Assembly (NCBI GenBank): GCA_937863685.1
Contig: CALMGM010000005.1
Coordinates: 62,001-126,000 of the forward strand
Source: an uncultured bacterium
Lineage (GTDB): Bacteria; Edwardsbacteria; AC1; EtOH8
Direction: 5' to 3'
DNA: 64,000 nucleotides
The translations under genes were made by a program, and so were the position numbers. Each line of letters begins with the position of its first letter. Position 1 is the stretch's first letter. Positions 50,466 through 60,418 of this stretch are shown here, one piece after another. The notes below the pieces were generated by a model, which saw only the letters and a list, made by a program, of their open reading frames with translations, was not told where the DNA came from and searched no databases.

Positions 50466-53426
50466 TTACTTGATCACCACCATTTTCTTGGTGGCCAAGA
50501 ACGATCCCGCCCTTAAACGGTAAAAATATACCCCGGCCGATTGGTCCCCTGCATTCCAATATACAGAATGATGCCCCGCAGGCTGGTTCCCCTGTTCGAA
50601 AGTATTCACCAACTGTCCGGCGATGTTGAATATCTGCAGCCTGACATCCGATGCCTTTGGCAGTTGGTAATTGATGATCGTATTTCCCCTGGATGGATTT
50701 GGATAGGCCTGGCCCAAGGCGTAAAAGGCCGATATTCCGTCAAGCGGTTTGTCTGCCACCCCGGTGGGATATGTCAGAAGGAACGATCCGATTCCTGAAC
50801 TGACAAAATTCTTGGCATTATCCAAAGCCCAGATATAATAGCTGATATTTACAGTATCGCCGGTTGCCAAAAATTGTTCCGGGATGACTGCGCTGAAGGT
50901 ATCGGCCGCCTCGGGTGACAGGACAAGGGTGTCCCAGGCCCCGCCGTTGATCCGGTAATAAAGGACGGCCCGATCCACCCCACCGTCGTCGGTGATCACC
51001 GCGTTGACCGGATAAGGACCGTAGGCCGAATCAATGTCATCGGGCAGGGAATCAACCCAGATCGCCGGGGGCTGGGAGGCAGCATACCAATCGGTGATCG
51101 TTCCGAAAATGTCGTGCATCCTGAGACTTTCCGGTCTGTAGCCCCGGAAGGCGAAGAACAGCCGGTTGCCCGATGCGGCTACATTCTGCCCGCCGTCAAG
51201 GTCGTAGCCCTGCCATCCGGTGCTGTCAACCGCCATCTCTGGTATCCCCTGGGAGACCCCGTCCTGGTAACGCTGGCTGAGAAGCATCCCATTGCCGCTT
51301 GCTTGCCCATACCACAGCACGGTATACAGGGAACCATCCGGGGAAACCGCCACCGAGGGATGCATGCCGAACCCCGGGCTGACCGCAAAATTAGCGCCGT
51401 CCAGGCCGCCGCCCGCATCAAGCCGCTGTCCGTAAATCCCGTAATCGCCATCCCGGCTGTCGCACCAAACGGCCATGAAACCGCCCTCCGTTCCGGCTAT
51501 GGACGGCTCCTCCCGGGTTGAACTGACGCTGTCGCTGACGGCGTAATTGCCGCCCGATAAGGTTCCATCCCACAGAAATCTCTGGCCGTAGATCTGGCTG
51601 CCGGCCCGGTTATCCTGCCAGATCACGGTCAGCCCGCAGCTGTTGGCGGCCGCCAGGGGACGGGTATGCTGGAAACTTCCGGCCGTATCGTTCACCAGCA
51701 CCGTTGGGCCAATACTGTCGCCGTTGCTCCGGTACAAACGGCCGAAAACATCATACGTGCCGTATTTGTCGCTGCACCAAAATACCCCATATCCGCTGTC
51801 GGACGCCGCTATGGACGGGTGCAAAACCTGGCTGCCGGCCGTGCCGGTGGAGGCCAGAACATTCTGGCCCGATAAGTTGCCGGCGGCATCTATCCTCTGG
51901 CAGTAGACATTGTTTTCCGAACCGCTGCGACGATCGCACCAGGTGACCATATACGAGCCGTCGGCCAGCCCGGCCGCCTTGGGGTCCGTTGCGTTCCGGT
52001 TGAACTGGTCGTAGGCGGTATCGGAGGCGGGAAAATCTGCGGTCAGCGGATCGCCGTCGGCATCATACAATCTGGCGTAAATATCGCAGATGTCCCCGCT
52101 ATCCCGGTCCATCCGGTAATCCTGCCAGACCGCCAGGAATTTTCCATCCATCCCTGCAGCCACCGCCGGCTTCTGCTGGTCGGCATAACCGGGCAGGCTG
52201 TCGCAAAGCGGAATATTGGATCCCAAGACCGTCCCGGCCGGGTCGAAATATTGGCCGTATGTCTGGGGAACATCCTCGGCCTGCCGTTCGTCGGACCAAA
52301 AGACCGCCCAGCCGCTGTCGCTGGCCATGACCACAGGAACATCCTGCCTGCCGGTAATAACATCATTGACCGTTATCGGCCCGCTTAAGGCCGTACCGTT
52401 TGAGTTGTACCACCGGGCATTGATGTCACCATAGATATCCCACTCCCCGGTCTGCCAGGCCAGCCCCACCTTGTCCCCGTGACTGGCCAGGGATGGAACG
52501 CGGCTTTTTTCGCCTTCCATTCCGCTGGTGACCAGAGTATTACCGCCCGATGCCGCCCCCGTGCTGTCATATCTCTGGAAGTATATATCATAGGCATCGT
52601 TCCTGCTGTCTTTCCATGCCACCCAGAAACCGTTGTCAGTTCCGGTAACTGTTGGATCATTGTTAACTGAACTGGCAGTGGTGACCACGAATTCCGGTCC
52701 GATGGTATCTCCCGCCGCATGGTATCGTCTGGCATAGACCTGGCAGAAAGAACCACTGGCCACCCGGTAGTCGATCCAGGCCACGATGAAACCTTCGCCG
52801 GTCCGGCCAACCGCCGGAACCTGTTGTGAGAGATCCGTTACTCCGTTGACCCGGACATTTCCGCCAACGGGATGCCCCAAGGTGTCAAGCCTCTGCAGAT
52901 AAACCTCATTGTCGCCGGTGCGATTGTCGTACCAGACCACTACAAATCCGCTGTCGGTAGCCGCCGCCGACAGATTGTAGCATTCGACCCCGGAACTCTC
53001 ATCGATCCGCATGGTGGTATCCAGGGGAGTTCCATCAGAATCAAACAACCGCGAACAGGCGGACCGGTATTCCCGCCAGGCTATAAGAAACGACCCCTTG
53101 GACCCGGTCGCAACGGCAGGCTCCCGTTGAGCAGCCGAGCCGTCATTCACCATAAAGGCAGGGCCCAGGGCCTGTCCGTTGAAGGCATACTGCCTGTAAT
53201 ATACCCGGCGGCCTCCCGATCTTTCATCGCACCAAACGCTGACGGCGCTGCCATCCGGGCGCATCGCCGACACCGGGTCCTCCCGCGCCAGAATGCCGGC
53301 GAAAGGCAGGCTGTCGGTGTTCAGCCTGAAGGCCGGGGCTACGACACTTTTGAAGCCGGAAACAGCGTAGGGCTGGCTTATGAAAATGGTGGCCAATAAT
53401 AAAGCCCCATAAACTAACCGCTTCAC
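50466..53426 (-). CDS. Large secreted repeat protein with C-terminal sorting domain
   Basis: 986 aa from a GTG at 53426 with AGGAG 7 nt upstream. Signal peptide (about 1-24), then about fourteen repeats of a 50-60-residue unit whose core is VVWYDNRTGDNEVYLQRLD or AWKDSRNDAYDIYFQRYD, a beta-propeller-like series seen in secreted proteins of candidate phyla. An Ig-like segment follows (about 815-890). Residues 900-986 form a T9SS-type sorting domain: GQAYPNPSRGNTIINYQLPK, IFNIAGQLV, SAGVYFYRLRAG, KKMVVIK. Likely exported to the cell surface; binding partner unknown. Confidence 0.88.
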   Translation of the reverse strand: MKRLVYGALLLATIFISQPYAVSGFKSVVAPAFRLNTDSLPFAGILAREDPVSAMRPDGSAVSVWCDERSGGRRVYYRQYAFNGQALGPAFMVNDGSAAQREPAVATGSKGSFLIAWREYRSACSRLFDSDGTPLDTTMRIDESSGVECYNLSAAATDSGFVVVWYDNRTGDNEVYLQRLDTLGHPVGGNVRVNGVTDLSQQVPAVGRTGEGFIVAWIDYRVASGSFCQVYARRYHAAGDTIGPEFVVTTASSVNNDPTVTGTDNGFWVAWKDSRNDAYDIYFQRYDSTGAASGGNTLVTSGMEGEKSRVPSLASHGDKVGLAWQTGEWDIYGDINARWYNSNGTALSGPITVNDVITGRQDVPVVMASDSGWAVFWSDERQAEDVPQTYGQYFDPAGTVLGSNIPLCDSLPGYADQQKPAVAAGMDGKFLAVWQDYRMDRDSGDICDIYARLYDADGDPLTADFPASDTAYDQFNRNATDPKAAGLADGSYMVTWCDRRSGSENNVYCQRIDAAGNLSGQNVLASTGTAGSQVLHPSIAASDSGYGVFWCSDKYGTYDVFGRLYRSNGDSIGPTVLVNDTAGSFQHTRPLAAANSCGLTVIWQDNRAGSQIYGQRFLWDGTLSGGNYAVSDSVSSTREEPSIAGTEGGFMAVWCDSRDGDYGIYGQRLDAGGGLDGANFAVSPGFGMHPSVAVSPDGSLYTVLWYGQASGNGMLLSQRYQDGVSQGIPEMAVDSTGWQGYDLDGGQNVAASGNRLFFAFRGYRPESLRMHDIFGTITDWYAASQPPAIWVDSLPDDIDSAYGPYPVNAVITDDGGVDRAVLYYRINGGAWDTLVLSPEAADTFSAVIPEQFLATGDTVNISYYIWALDNAKNFVSSGIGSFLLTYPTGVADKPLDGISAFYALGQAYPNPSRGNTIINYQLPKASDVRLQIFNIAGQLVNTFEQGNQPAGHHSVYWNAGDQSAGVYFYRLRAGSFLATKKMVVIK

Positions 53427-53529
53427 AGTATTTCTCCTATAGTTGTTATTAATTATTATACAAACGGTATTTTACATGATTGATCAAAGCAAGTCAACAT
53501 TTTGCATTCTATGATTACCAAATGGGAAA

Positions 53530-53554
53530 GAGGCAATCCTTAGGATTGCCTCTT
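53530..53554 (-). terminator. Terminator after the diguanylate cyclase
   Basis: AGAGGCAATCC and GGATTGCCTCT (11-bp arms) around TTA; a short T-tract follows on the minus strand. Confidence 0.75.
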
Positions 53555-53568
53555 GTGTATTAGGCTCA

Positions 53569-55089
53569 TTATTCCTTATAAACGCACACCCTGTTCCTGC
53601 CGTATCTTTTGGCCTTGTAAAGCGCCACATCAGCCGATTTCAACAGGCCGTCCAGGGTGGCTTCCTTTGATGCCGTGCCGGATATGCCTATCGATACCGT
53701 GAAGAAGACGGCATCGCCCTGGGGGAGGGAGACCGATGTCTCGGAAAGTTTCTCCCTTATTCGTTCGGCGATCGTCCGGGCCTGTGCCTTACTGGTTTCC
53801 GGAAGCACTATGGCAAACTCCTCACCCCCCATGCGGGCAAAGATATCGATGTTGCGGATCATGCCCAGGCAGGTATTGCAGAGCGCCTTGAGAACCTCGT
53901 CCCCGATGTCATGCCCGTGGGTGTCGTTGACCCTTTTGAATTTGTCGATGTCCAGCATCAGAAAAGCCATCGGTTTGCTGGAGCGCTTGCCTCGCGACAG
54001 CTCCCGCCCGGCCAGTTCGAAGAAATGGCGCCGGTTGCTGATGCCGGTCAAGTGATCGGTTTGGGCCTGCCGTTCAAGCTCCTTGGATTTTTCCACCAGT
54101 AGATCCTTTATTTTCAAAAGGCGGCCGGCCAGCAGGGCAATGCCGATCAGCAGCCCGAAGATCAGTACCAGGCCGGCGGTCTGATAGAGGCACTGCTCCC
54201 TCCATTGCTCAAGGTCCTCCTTAACGGTGGAAGACACTATCACCGTATATGGGAAATCCCCTACCTTATGAAAGGCGCATACCCTCTCCTGGCCATCCCA
54301 GGAGGAAACTGTAATGGCCCGCAGCATTTTTGAACTGCTGGATAAAAATCTCTCCAGCACCGGAAAGTTTGATTTCTTTCCTTCGGTCCTGGCGACCTTG
54401 GGAATGCGGAGCAGAAGAATCCCGGCGGGATCGACCACGGCGATGGCCCCGGTTTTCGCGAAATCTGGCATTCCAAAAAGACCTGCCATCTGTTTTGCAT
54501 AAAGGCCGGCATAGATCACCCCGAACAGGCCGTTTCGCCCCTCCACCCGGATGACCCGGGAATAGGCGAACCAGATATCCTTGGTATTTAACTCCTCGAA
54601 CGCGCCTGAGCAGTGGATCTCCTCGTCGGGGTGCGACGATAGGTAGGAAAAGTACTCCCGGAAGGAGCGGTCCGCCCCGATGCTTTCCTTGACCGGACCG
54701 GAACGGTCAACTCCGCTGACAAAGACGCCCTTGGCATTCATGATACCCAGTCCGAATATCCAAGGATGGGTGTTGATCTTTTTCAACAGGACAGCATTCA
54801 GTTTGCCGGTGGCCTCTTTATTTGGACCGCTTACCAGACGGGGCATCATGCTGCTGACATCGTCGTGGATGCCGCGCATGATGTAATCGATCTCCCGTAT
54901 GGCACCTTCCAGCCTCTGGGCGGAGATCTTGGCGATATTGGCATTCCGTTGTTTGGCGTTTTCGATCAGGGTTTGGCGGGTATGCACCAGTTGGTATATC
55001 TCCAGAAGGCCTATCAGTGCGCCTGCCAACAGAGCCAGCAACAGGAAATAGTTCTTTTTGATCTCTATCTTCACAAAGCAAAGCCCCAT
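53569..55089 (-). CDS. Diguanylate cyclase with extracytoplasmic sensor
   Basis: 506 aa membrane protein. Helix 1 (FLLLALLAGALIGLLEIYQL, about 14-33), a periplasmic dCache/PDC-like sensor (about 40-290), helix 2 (about 300-322), coiled-coil linker and GGDEF domain (about 345-505) with active-site GGEEF and inhibitory I-site RNID five residues before it. It makes cyclic di-GMP from two GTP and is likely feedback-inhibited. No EAL partner is adjacent. Starts further in are possible but M1 keeps helix 1 whole. Confidence 0.92.
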   Translation of the reverse strand: MGLCFVKIEIKKNYFLLLALLAGALIGLLEIYQLVHTRQTLIENAKQRNANIAKISAQRLEGAIREIDYIMRGIHDDVSSMMPRLVSGPNKEATGKLNAVLLKKINTHPWIFGLGIMNAKGVFVSGVDRSGPVKESIGADRSFREYFSYLSSHPDEEIHCSGAFEELNTKDIWFAYSRVIRVEGRNGLFGVIYAGLYAKQMAGLFGMPDFAKTGAIAVVDPAGILLLRIPKVARTEGKKSNFPVLERFLSSSSKMLRAITVSSWDGQERVCAFHKVGDFPYTVIVSSTVKEDLEQWREQCLYQTAGLVLIFGLLIGIALLAGRLLKIKDLLVEKSKELERQAQTDHLTGISNRRHFFELAGRELSRGKRSSKPMAFLMLDIDKFKRVNDTHGHDIGDEVLKALCNTCLGMIRNIDIFARMGGEEFAIVLPETSKAQARTIAERIREKLSETSVSLPQGDAVFFTVSIGISGTASKEATLDGLLKSADVALYKAKRYGRNRVCVYKE

Positions 55090-55224
55090 GTAATGATATT
55101 ATTCAACCGGGCTGAATGGCGAACCGGAGACCTTACGCAATATTGATTCTCCCGCTTTTTAATACTATCATCCGTCACAGTATATGTCAATAATTAATAC
55201 GATATAAATTCATATTTTCGGATA

Positions 55225-55260
55225 ATTAAAAAGCCAGCGCATTTTGCTTCGGCTCTTTTA
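55225..55260 (-). terminator. Terminator after the 55264 TPR gene
   Basis: On the minus strand AGCC-GAAG...CGCT-GGCT closes an imperfect hairpin followed by TTTTTAATTATC. Confidence 0.6.
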
Positions 55261-55263
55261 TAC

Positions 55264-56574
55264 TCATTCCCCGGTTTCAAGCTCGCTTACCCGCTCCCTA
55301 TATTCGGCCCTGGGCTTTTCTTCCAGCATCGCCCGGTACAACCGCAGGGCTTCGCCCCGGTGGGCGGTGCTGGCTGTAGCCCTGTAGAGATCGTAATGCA
55401 GCTCCGCCTTTTGCCATTCATCTTCGGCTTCCTGCAGCAATTGTTCCAGGACCTGAATGGAATCCTCCTTTCCGGAAGCAGCCCCCAGCCGAGCAGAAAT
55501 GGCCCGGCAGCTGAAAATGTCAGACTGATCCCCCATCTGCTCCGCCATGCCCAGGGCCTCCCGGATTAGATTTTCGGCCTCGTCCATTCTTCCCAGCCGA
55601 AAAAATAGATCTGCTTTATCCGACAGATAACGGCATAAATACTGCTTGGCGTTCAATTCCCGTCCGGTGGCTATCGCCAGGTCGTAGTATTTTTCGGAAT
55701 TAGCGAAATCCCCGACCCTTTTATAGGCAATTCCCAGATTTGCCGCGGCTATGCCTACACCACGTCTATCGCCCAATCCCGAAGCCATCTCCAGAAAGGT
55801 CCTGAAGGATACAATGGCCTTCTGACAATCGCCCCGGTCGTTGTGGATCACTCCCGAATTGCCCACCGACACCCCGATGCTGCGCCTGTCGCCCAGCCGT
55901 CGGGCGATCTCCAGCTGCCGGTCATAACATTTCAAGGCTTTTTGCTCATCGCCCAGCATCTTATATACATTGCCCATATTCCCCACCGTAGCGCCGATGG
56001 CCTCCTGGTCGGCCAGTCCCTCGACCAGCTCCAGTTTCTGCCGAAAATAGCCCATGGCCTCGCCAAACTGGCCCTGCAGGCAATGAATGATCCCCAGATA
56101 TCCGTAGGAACGGGACATGCCGGCACTATCACTTTCCTGCCGGGCAATCCGCAGCTGCTCCTGGAAGCACTCCATGGCTCTGGTGAAATCTCCCAACTCC
56201 CGGTAGACGCACCCCAGACTGCCCGCCACTAAGCCGATACCGGCAGCATCGGACCGTTCCCGGTACCGGTCATAGGCCTGTTGATACAGGGACAGGGCCT
56301 GGGCATTGGCCCCTTTCAAATAAAGGACCCCGCCCAGCTCGTACTCGCTTTTGGCGATCAGGGCCTGGTCCCCCAATTCGACGGCACACCGCAGGTTTTC
56401 ATTAAGAACGGCCTCTTCCTCATCCCACTGACCGACCAATTCCAGCACCTGGGCTTTTTCCCGTCTTAGATCGTTGGGATAATACCGGTTGGTCTGCGGG
56501 TGTTCCCGCCAGAGCAGCCGCCTTTTATAGGCGCCGTGGGCAGCTTCCGTCATCTGATCGTTGCTCCTTGTCAT
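55264..56574 (-). CDS. Tetratricopeptide-repeat protein
   Basis: 436 aa with about seven 40-residue TPRs of the Rapsyn/LGN type: GLVAGSLGCVYRELGDFTRA, SRSYGYLGIIHCLQGQFGEA, GATVGNMGNVYKMLGDEQKA and so on (about residues 60-330). The N-terminus (AAHGAYKRRLLWREHPQTNR) is charged; no signal peptide or enzymatic part. AAGGAG precedes the ATG. The length equals that of the TPR protein at 17080 and the repeats are of the same class. A scaffold or signal-sensing role is inferred. Confidence 0.88.
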   Translation of the reverse strand: MTRSNDQMTEAAHGAYKRRLLWREHPQTNRYYPNDLRREKAQVLELVGQWDEEEAVLNENLRCAVELGDQALIAKSEYELGGVLYLKGANAQALSLYQQAYDRYRERSDAAGIGLVAGSLGCVYRELGDFTRAMECFQEQLRIARQESDSAGMSRSYGYLGIIHCLQGQFGEAMGYFRQKLELVEGLADQEAIGATVGNMGNVYKMLGDEQKALKCYDRQLEIARRLGDRRSIGVSVGNSGVIHNDRGDCQKAIVSFRTFLEMASGLGDRRGVGIAAANLGIAYKRVGDFANSEKYYDLAIATGRELNAKQYLCRYLSDKADLFFRLGRMDEAENLIREALGMAEQMGDQSDIFSCRAISARLGAASGKEDSIQVLEQLLQEAEDEWQKAELHYDLYRATASTAHRGEALRLYRAMLEEKPRAEYRERVSELETGE

Positions 56575-56673
56575 TGGAAAATATTATACCACACCGATTT
56601 TCCCATGGCAACATACCGATATTCTGTCAATTACGACTCGGGGCCGAACAATATCTTGCTCCCGGGCCGACTC

Positions 56674-56709
56674 GAAAGAGGGGATGAAGCATGCTTCATC
56701 CCCTCTTTC
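56674..56709 (-). terminator. Near-perfect palindromic terminator after catalase
   Basis: GAAAGAGGGGATGAAGC (56674-56690) and its exact inverse (56693-56709) around AT. It lies between catalase and the TPR gene, both leftward. Confidence 0.75.
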
Positions 56710-56835
56710 CCAGTTCCCGGCGCCTTTAATCTCCGTCCTCTTCTTCAAATATTAATTTTCTCAGAGATGCCACAAAAGGGATATTTCCGCCCCCCGGAGG
56801 TTTTCAAGGAATCTCGCAGCTTGCCCTTGCATCTC

Positions 56836-58266
56836 TTATTTTCCGCTTAGCGCTTTCCTCACTCCTTCGGCATAGGCCGGATCAGCTTTCTGGAAATGCC
56901 CCAGTTGCCGTTCAATGATCTCTTTGGGAACGTCCCTAATTGACCCGGCAATCGCCGCATGCAGCCGGTCACGCTCGGCCTGTGGCATCAGCCGGTAGAG
57001 GTTTCCGGCCTGGGTGTAATCGTCGTTGCCAACATGATGGTCGTAGCGATCGGCGTCCCCGCTGATGCGAAGCGGCGGCTCCTTGAACCGGTGATCCTCG
57101 ATCGGCCCATCGAAGCTGTTGGGCTCGTAGTTGACCGCCCCGCCGCCGTTGCCGTCGAAGCGCATTCTGCCGTCCTTGTAGTAATTGTTTACCTCGCAAC
57201 GGGGCTTGTTGACCGGCAGGCTCTGGTAGTTGACACCCAGCCTGTAGCGCTGGGCGTCAGCGTAGGAGGTCATCCGTAGCTGCAGCATCTTGTCGGGACT
57301 GTGACCTATTCCCGGCGGCACGTCCTTGGGGCAGAAGGCCGCCTGCTCCACCTCGGCGAAATAATTCTCGGGATTGCGGTTCAATTCCATCACCCCGACA
57401 TCGATCATCGGGTAATCCCTGTGCGGCCAGATCTTGGTGACATCGAACGGGGGATACGGGACCTTCTCGGCATCCATTTCGGGCATTATCTGAACCTGCA
57501 CCTTCCACTTGGGGTAATCCCCCTTGGCGATGGATTCGAACAGGTCCCGCTGGTTGCTCTCCCGGTCCGAAGCGATGATCTTGGCAGCCTCCTCCTCGGT
57601 TAGGCACTGGATGCCCTGCATGGTCTTAAAATGGAACTTGACCCAGAACCGCTCGTTCTTATCATTGAACAGGCTGAAAGTGTGGCAGCCGTATCCGTTC
57701 ATGTGCCGGAAGCTTTTCGGGATGCCGCGGTCCGAGAACAGGATGGTGACCTGATGCACCGATTCCGGTGACAGCGACCAGAAATCCCACGCGGCGGCGG
57801 CACTGCGCAGGTTGGTCTTGGGGTCGCGTTTCTGGGTATGGATGAAATCCGGGAACTTATAAGGGTCCCGTATGAAGAACACCGGAGTGTTGTTGCCCAC
57901 GATGTCCCAGTTGCCCTCTGAGGTGTAGAACTTCATGGCAAAGCCTCGGACATCACGCTCGGCATCGGCCGCGCCCCGCTCCCCGGCTACGGTGGAAAAC
58001 CGCAGAAAGCATTCGGTCTTGCTGCCTGGTTTGAAGACCGCAGCCTTGGTATACTTGGTGATGTCGCCGGTGATGGTCAGGACGCCATAGGCTCCCGACC
58101 CCTTGGCGTGAACCACCCGCTCCGGTATCCGCTCCCGGTTGAAGTGGGCGTGTTTCTCGAACAATTGCCAGTCCTGGGCCAGCAATGGGCCGCGCGGCCC
58201 GGCGGTCTGGGAGTTCTGGTTGTCGCCAATCGGTATCCCGGCGTCGGTGGTAAGTTTTTTCTTCAT
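56836..58266 (-). CDS. katA: Monofunctional haem catalase
   Basis: 476 aa small-subunit catalase that splits hydrogen peroxide. Active-site His in [15 protein letters not shown] (about 45-59), Asn in [20 protein letters not shown] (about 117-135), and proximal haem Tyr in [11 protein letters not shown] (about 328-338). Family length is 480-500. It is monocistronic. No OxyR or PerR-like box was recognised upstream. Confidence 0.97.
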   Translation of the reverse strand: MKKKLTTDAGIPIGDNQNSQTAGPRGPLLAQDWQLFEKHAHFNRERIPERVVHAKGSGAYGVLTITGDITKYTKAAVFKPGSKTECFLRFSTVAGERGAADAERDVRGFAMKFYTSEGNWDIVGNNTPVFFIRDPYKFPDFIHTQKRDPKTNLRSAAAAWDFWSLSPESVHQVTILFSDRGIPKSFRHMNGYGCHTFSLFNDKNERFWVKFHFKTMQGIQCLTEEEAAKIIASDRESNQRDLFESIAKGDYPKWKVQVQIMPEMDAEKVPYPPFDVTKIWPHRDYPMIDVGVMELNRNPENYFAEVEQAAFCPKDVPPGIGHSPDKMLQLRMTSYADAQRYRLGVNYQSLPVNKPRCEVNNYYKDGRMRFDGNGGGAVNYEPNSFDGPIEDHRFKEPPLRISGDADRYDHHVGNDDYTQAGNLYRLMPQAERDRLHAAIAGSIRDVPKEIIERQLGHFQKADPAYAEGVRKALSGK

Positions 58267-58420
58267 CGTCCCCTCCTTGACCTTTTGTTTGATGGTGCTA
58301 CCTTTTTACCCCGGTATATTTTTGCCCATATGAAAAAAGCCCTGTTAGTAGACTATCACTACGTTAACAATTTGTCAAGTACCACCTGAAAGCATAGGTT
58401 TTATAATAACTATAACAGGA

Positions 58421-58444
58421 AGGGCTGAAGCGTGCTTCAGCCCT
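58421..58444 (-). terminator. Hairpin terminator after the CxxC protein
   Basis: AGGGCTGAAGC and GCTTCAGCCCT (11-bp arms) around GT; a weak pyrimidine-rich tail follows on the minus strand. Confidence 0.65.
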
Positions 58445-58463
58445 CACTTTGGATCATCCGGTC

Positions 58464-58889
58464 CTATTCGCCCTCCAGGGCCCTCAGGATCTTGTCCAGC
58501 TTGATGTTTATCTTATCCAGTTCCTTTTGAATCTGGTCCCCGCCCCCGGAATGCTCCTTGGACCCGAACCGGTCAGGCCTGACAAACCTGGGGCGCTCGG
58601 GCCGTTCAAAACGCCGGGGTGCCTCCGAGCCCTCCATTTTACGGAAACAATCGCGGCAGTATATAGGCTTTCCCCCGGTGGGCTTAAAGGGAACTTCGCA
58701 GCTTGCCCCGCAGCTGTCGCAGGTGGCTGAGTGCATTTGCTTTTCAAAGCTGCCTTTGCCGAAATCCCTTCCCCCGGGTTTCCCAAACCCGCTGCGTCCG
58801 AACTTCTTGGGACCGCGGGCCGGCGGCCGGCCGGAATCTTTTTTCCCGAACCGGCTGTTGTGTTCGATCTTTTTCATTCCTACTTTCAT
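58464..58889 (-). CDS. Small CxxC...CxxC zinc-binding, basic protein
   Basis: 141 aa. The N-terminal half is basic and Gly/Arg/Lys-rich (KKFGRSGFGKPGGRDFGKGS). Residues about 52-82 hold CDSCG and CRDC knuckles with VPFKPTGGKPIY between, the CxxC-x17-CxxC domain found in many candidate-phylum genomes (a ribosome- or nucleic-acid-linked role is suspected). A C-terminal coiled coil (IQKELDKINIKLDKILRALE) follows. The ATG at 58877 is an alternative start. Confidence 0.8.
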   Translation of the reverse strand: MKVGMKKIEHNSRFGKKDSGRPPARGPKKFGRSGFGKPGGRDFGKGSFEKQMHSATCDSCGASCEVPFKPTGGKPIYCRDCFRKMEGSEAPRRFERPERPRFVRPDRFGSKEHSGGGDQIQKELDKINIKLDKILRALEGE

Positions 58890-59146
58890 TATTTAGTATT
58901 TATTAAAGGTCAAGGCCATCAATACCGGCCACCCCCTTTTACATAAGTATACACCGATTGGCCCTTAATTACAAGCTTTAATGGATAACGGACCTTAACT
59001 GACATTTGCAGCCCGGGGCAGGAGAGCGACCGCGGATCTTTGACTATTGACTTTTGGGGGATAATATTATAAAATGTATGCCAGTTCAGTTATGATAATA
59101 ACTGGGCATTACTTGTAAAAGGGGTGGGGTCTTATACATGTACTGT

Positions 59147-59222
59147 GGCGCTATCGTCTAGTGGCCTAGGACGGATGGTTCTCAGCCATCAAACCGGGGT
59201 TCGATTCCCCGTAGCGCTACCA
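59147..59222 (+). tRNA. tRNA-Glu (anticodon CTC)
   Basis: Acceptor GGCGCTA pairs with TAGCGCT (one G-U), D-arm with AGTGGCCTAGGAC, anticodon stem GATGG/CCATC with loop TTCTCAG (CTC, Glu), T-arm CGGGG-TTCGATT-CCCCG and encoded CCA (59220-59222). Promoter candidates with TTGACT and TAATAT lie about 80 nt upstream. Confidence 0.97.
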
Positions 59223-59225
59223 TTT

Positions 59226-59258
59226 GAAGGGATGCTTCTTCCGGCATCCCTTCTTTGC
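59226..59258 (+). terminator. Terminator after tRNA-Glu
   Basis: GAAGGGATGC and GCATCCCTTC (10-bp arms), followed by TTTGC. Confidence 0.8.
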
Positions 59259-59383
59259 AATATTTCTTTGCCGGACCTATTTACATTTATCATTTTCACC
59301 CTTATAATTCTATTGTGGTCCGCAATGCGGCCAATGACCGATAAACCGCAAATATATTTTAACCATAAAAAGGAAATGATATC

Positions 59384-59749
59384 ATGGATACTTTTATCAG
59401 ACTATTGGGCGATAAGGTCCGCAAGATGCGGAAGGCCCAGGGGCTTTCCCAGGAGAAACTGGGGGAAAAGGCCGGTTTTGATTATCGCTACATCGGCTTC
59501 ATCGAACAGGCCAGGGTCAACCCCACCATCAAGACCCTGGAGAAGGTGGCCACCGCACTGAATGTATACCTCTGTGATATATGCCCCAGCAAGGCAGACC
59601 TGGAAAAGAACAAAAAAGGGGTGCCCGCCCAGTTCACCGAGCGGGAAAAGGTGATGTCCAAGATCATGCGCCATTTGAACAAGGTTGACAACGCCAAGCT
59701 CAAAAGCATCGAACGGATAATTAAGATCGCCGTCGAGGACGATAAATAG
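59384..59749 (+). CDS. XRE-family transcriptional regulator
   Basis: 121 aa; AAGGAAATG precedes the ATG. Residues 10-65 are a Cro/C1 helix-turn-helix: KVRKMRKAQGLSQEKLGEKA, GFDYRYIGFIEQARVNPTIK. The C-terminal helix (KVMSKIMRHLNKVDNAKLKS) may dimerise. It is similar in layout to the 9610 regulator. It lies just behind tRNA-Glu. Confidence 0.9.
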   Translation: MDTFIRLLGDKVRKMRKAQGLSQEKLGEKAGFDYRYIGFIEQARVNPTIKTLEKVATALNVYLCDICPSKADLEKNKKGVPAQFTEREKVMSKIMRHLNKVDNAKLKSIERIIKIAVEDDK

Positions 59750-59766
59750 TCCCTACTACTCAAATA

Positions 59767-59793
59767 AAAAACCGGTATTTTTACCGGTTTTTT
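59767..59793. terminator. Bidirectional terminator
   Basis: AAAAACCGGTA and TACCGGTTTTT around TTTT; T-tracts on both strands. It separates the convergent XRE and pyrophosphatase genes. Confidence 0.92.
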
Positions 59794-59883
59794 TCATTAA
59801 AGAACATAATTATTTTCATCACTTGAAAGCTTCCTTTGATCCGTGGATTTCAAGACAGAATCCGCCCCTCCGTATCAGTGCCT

Positions 59884-60393
59884 TCATTTTTTCTCCCCCA
59901 TCACATTTTTATAGCGATCTTCGGCCTCCCTGATCACTTTAACCGCCGCATCTCTGTCCTGCCAGCCTTCGATCCTGACGCTCTTTCCCTCCAAATCCTT
60001 GTAGATGGAGAAGAAGTGGTTTATTTCTTTTAGCAGGTGCGGAGGTATATCATTCAGCGAATTACAGTGGTTCCACAAAGGATCGGTGATGGGAACGCAG
60101 AGGATCTTCTCATCCTGCCCCTTTTCATCGAACATGACGAAGACCCCGATAGGCTTGGCCTCAATGACGCATCCCGGAAAAGTCGGCTCCCAGACCAGCA
60201 CCAGGGCATCCAGCGGATCTCCATCCAATGCCAGGGTATCGGGAATGAAACCATAATCACTGGGATAATGCACCGAAGAGAATAGCATGCGGTCGAATTT
60301 TATAACGCCGCTTTTCTTGTCGTATTCATACTTGTTGCGGCATCCCTTCGGGATCTCTATGGCAACTGTTACGAAGGTGTTTTGACTGTTCAT
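59884..60393 (-). CDS. ppa: Inorganic pyrophosphatase (family I)
   Basis: 169 aa cytosolic Mg-dependent enzyme that hydrolyses pyrophosphate. Signature: IPKGCRNKYEYDKKSGVIKF (about 14-33), YPSDYGFIPDT (about 43-53), and metal-binding DGDPLDALVLV (Asp65, Asp67 and Asp70 class). GAGGAAC precedes the ATG. Full length. Confidence 0.98.
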   Translation of the reverse strand: MNSQNTFVTVAIEIPKGCRNKYEYDKKSGVIKFDRMLFSSVHYPSDYGFIPDTLALDGDPLDALVLVWEPTFPGCVIEAKPIGVFVMFDEKGQDEKILCVPITDPLWNHCNSLNDIPPHLLKEINHFFSIYKDLEGKSVRIEGWQDRDAAVKVIREAEDRYKNVMGEKK

Positions 60394-60418
60394 AGTTCCT
60401 CTACTGTGTTTTAAGTAA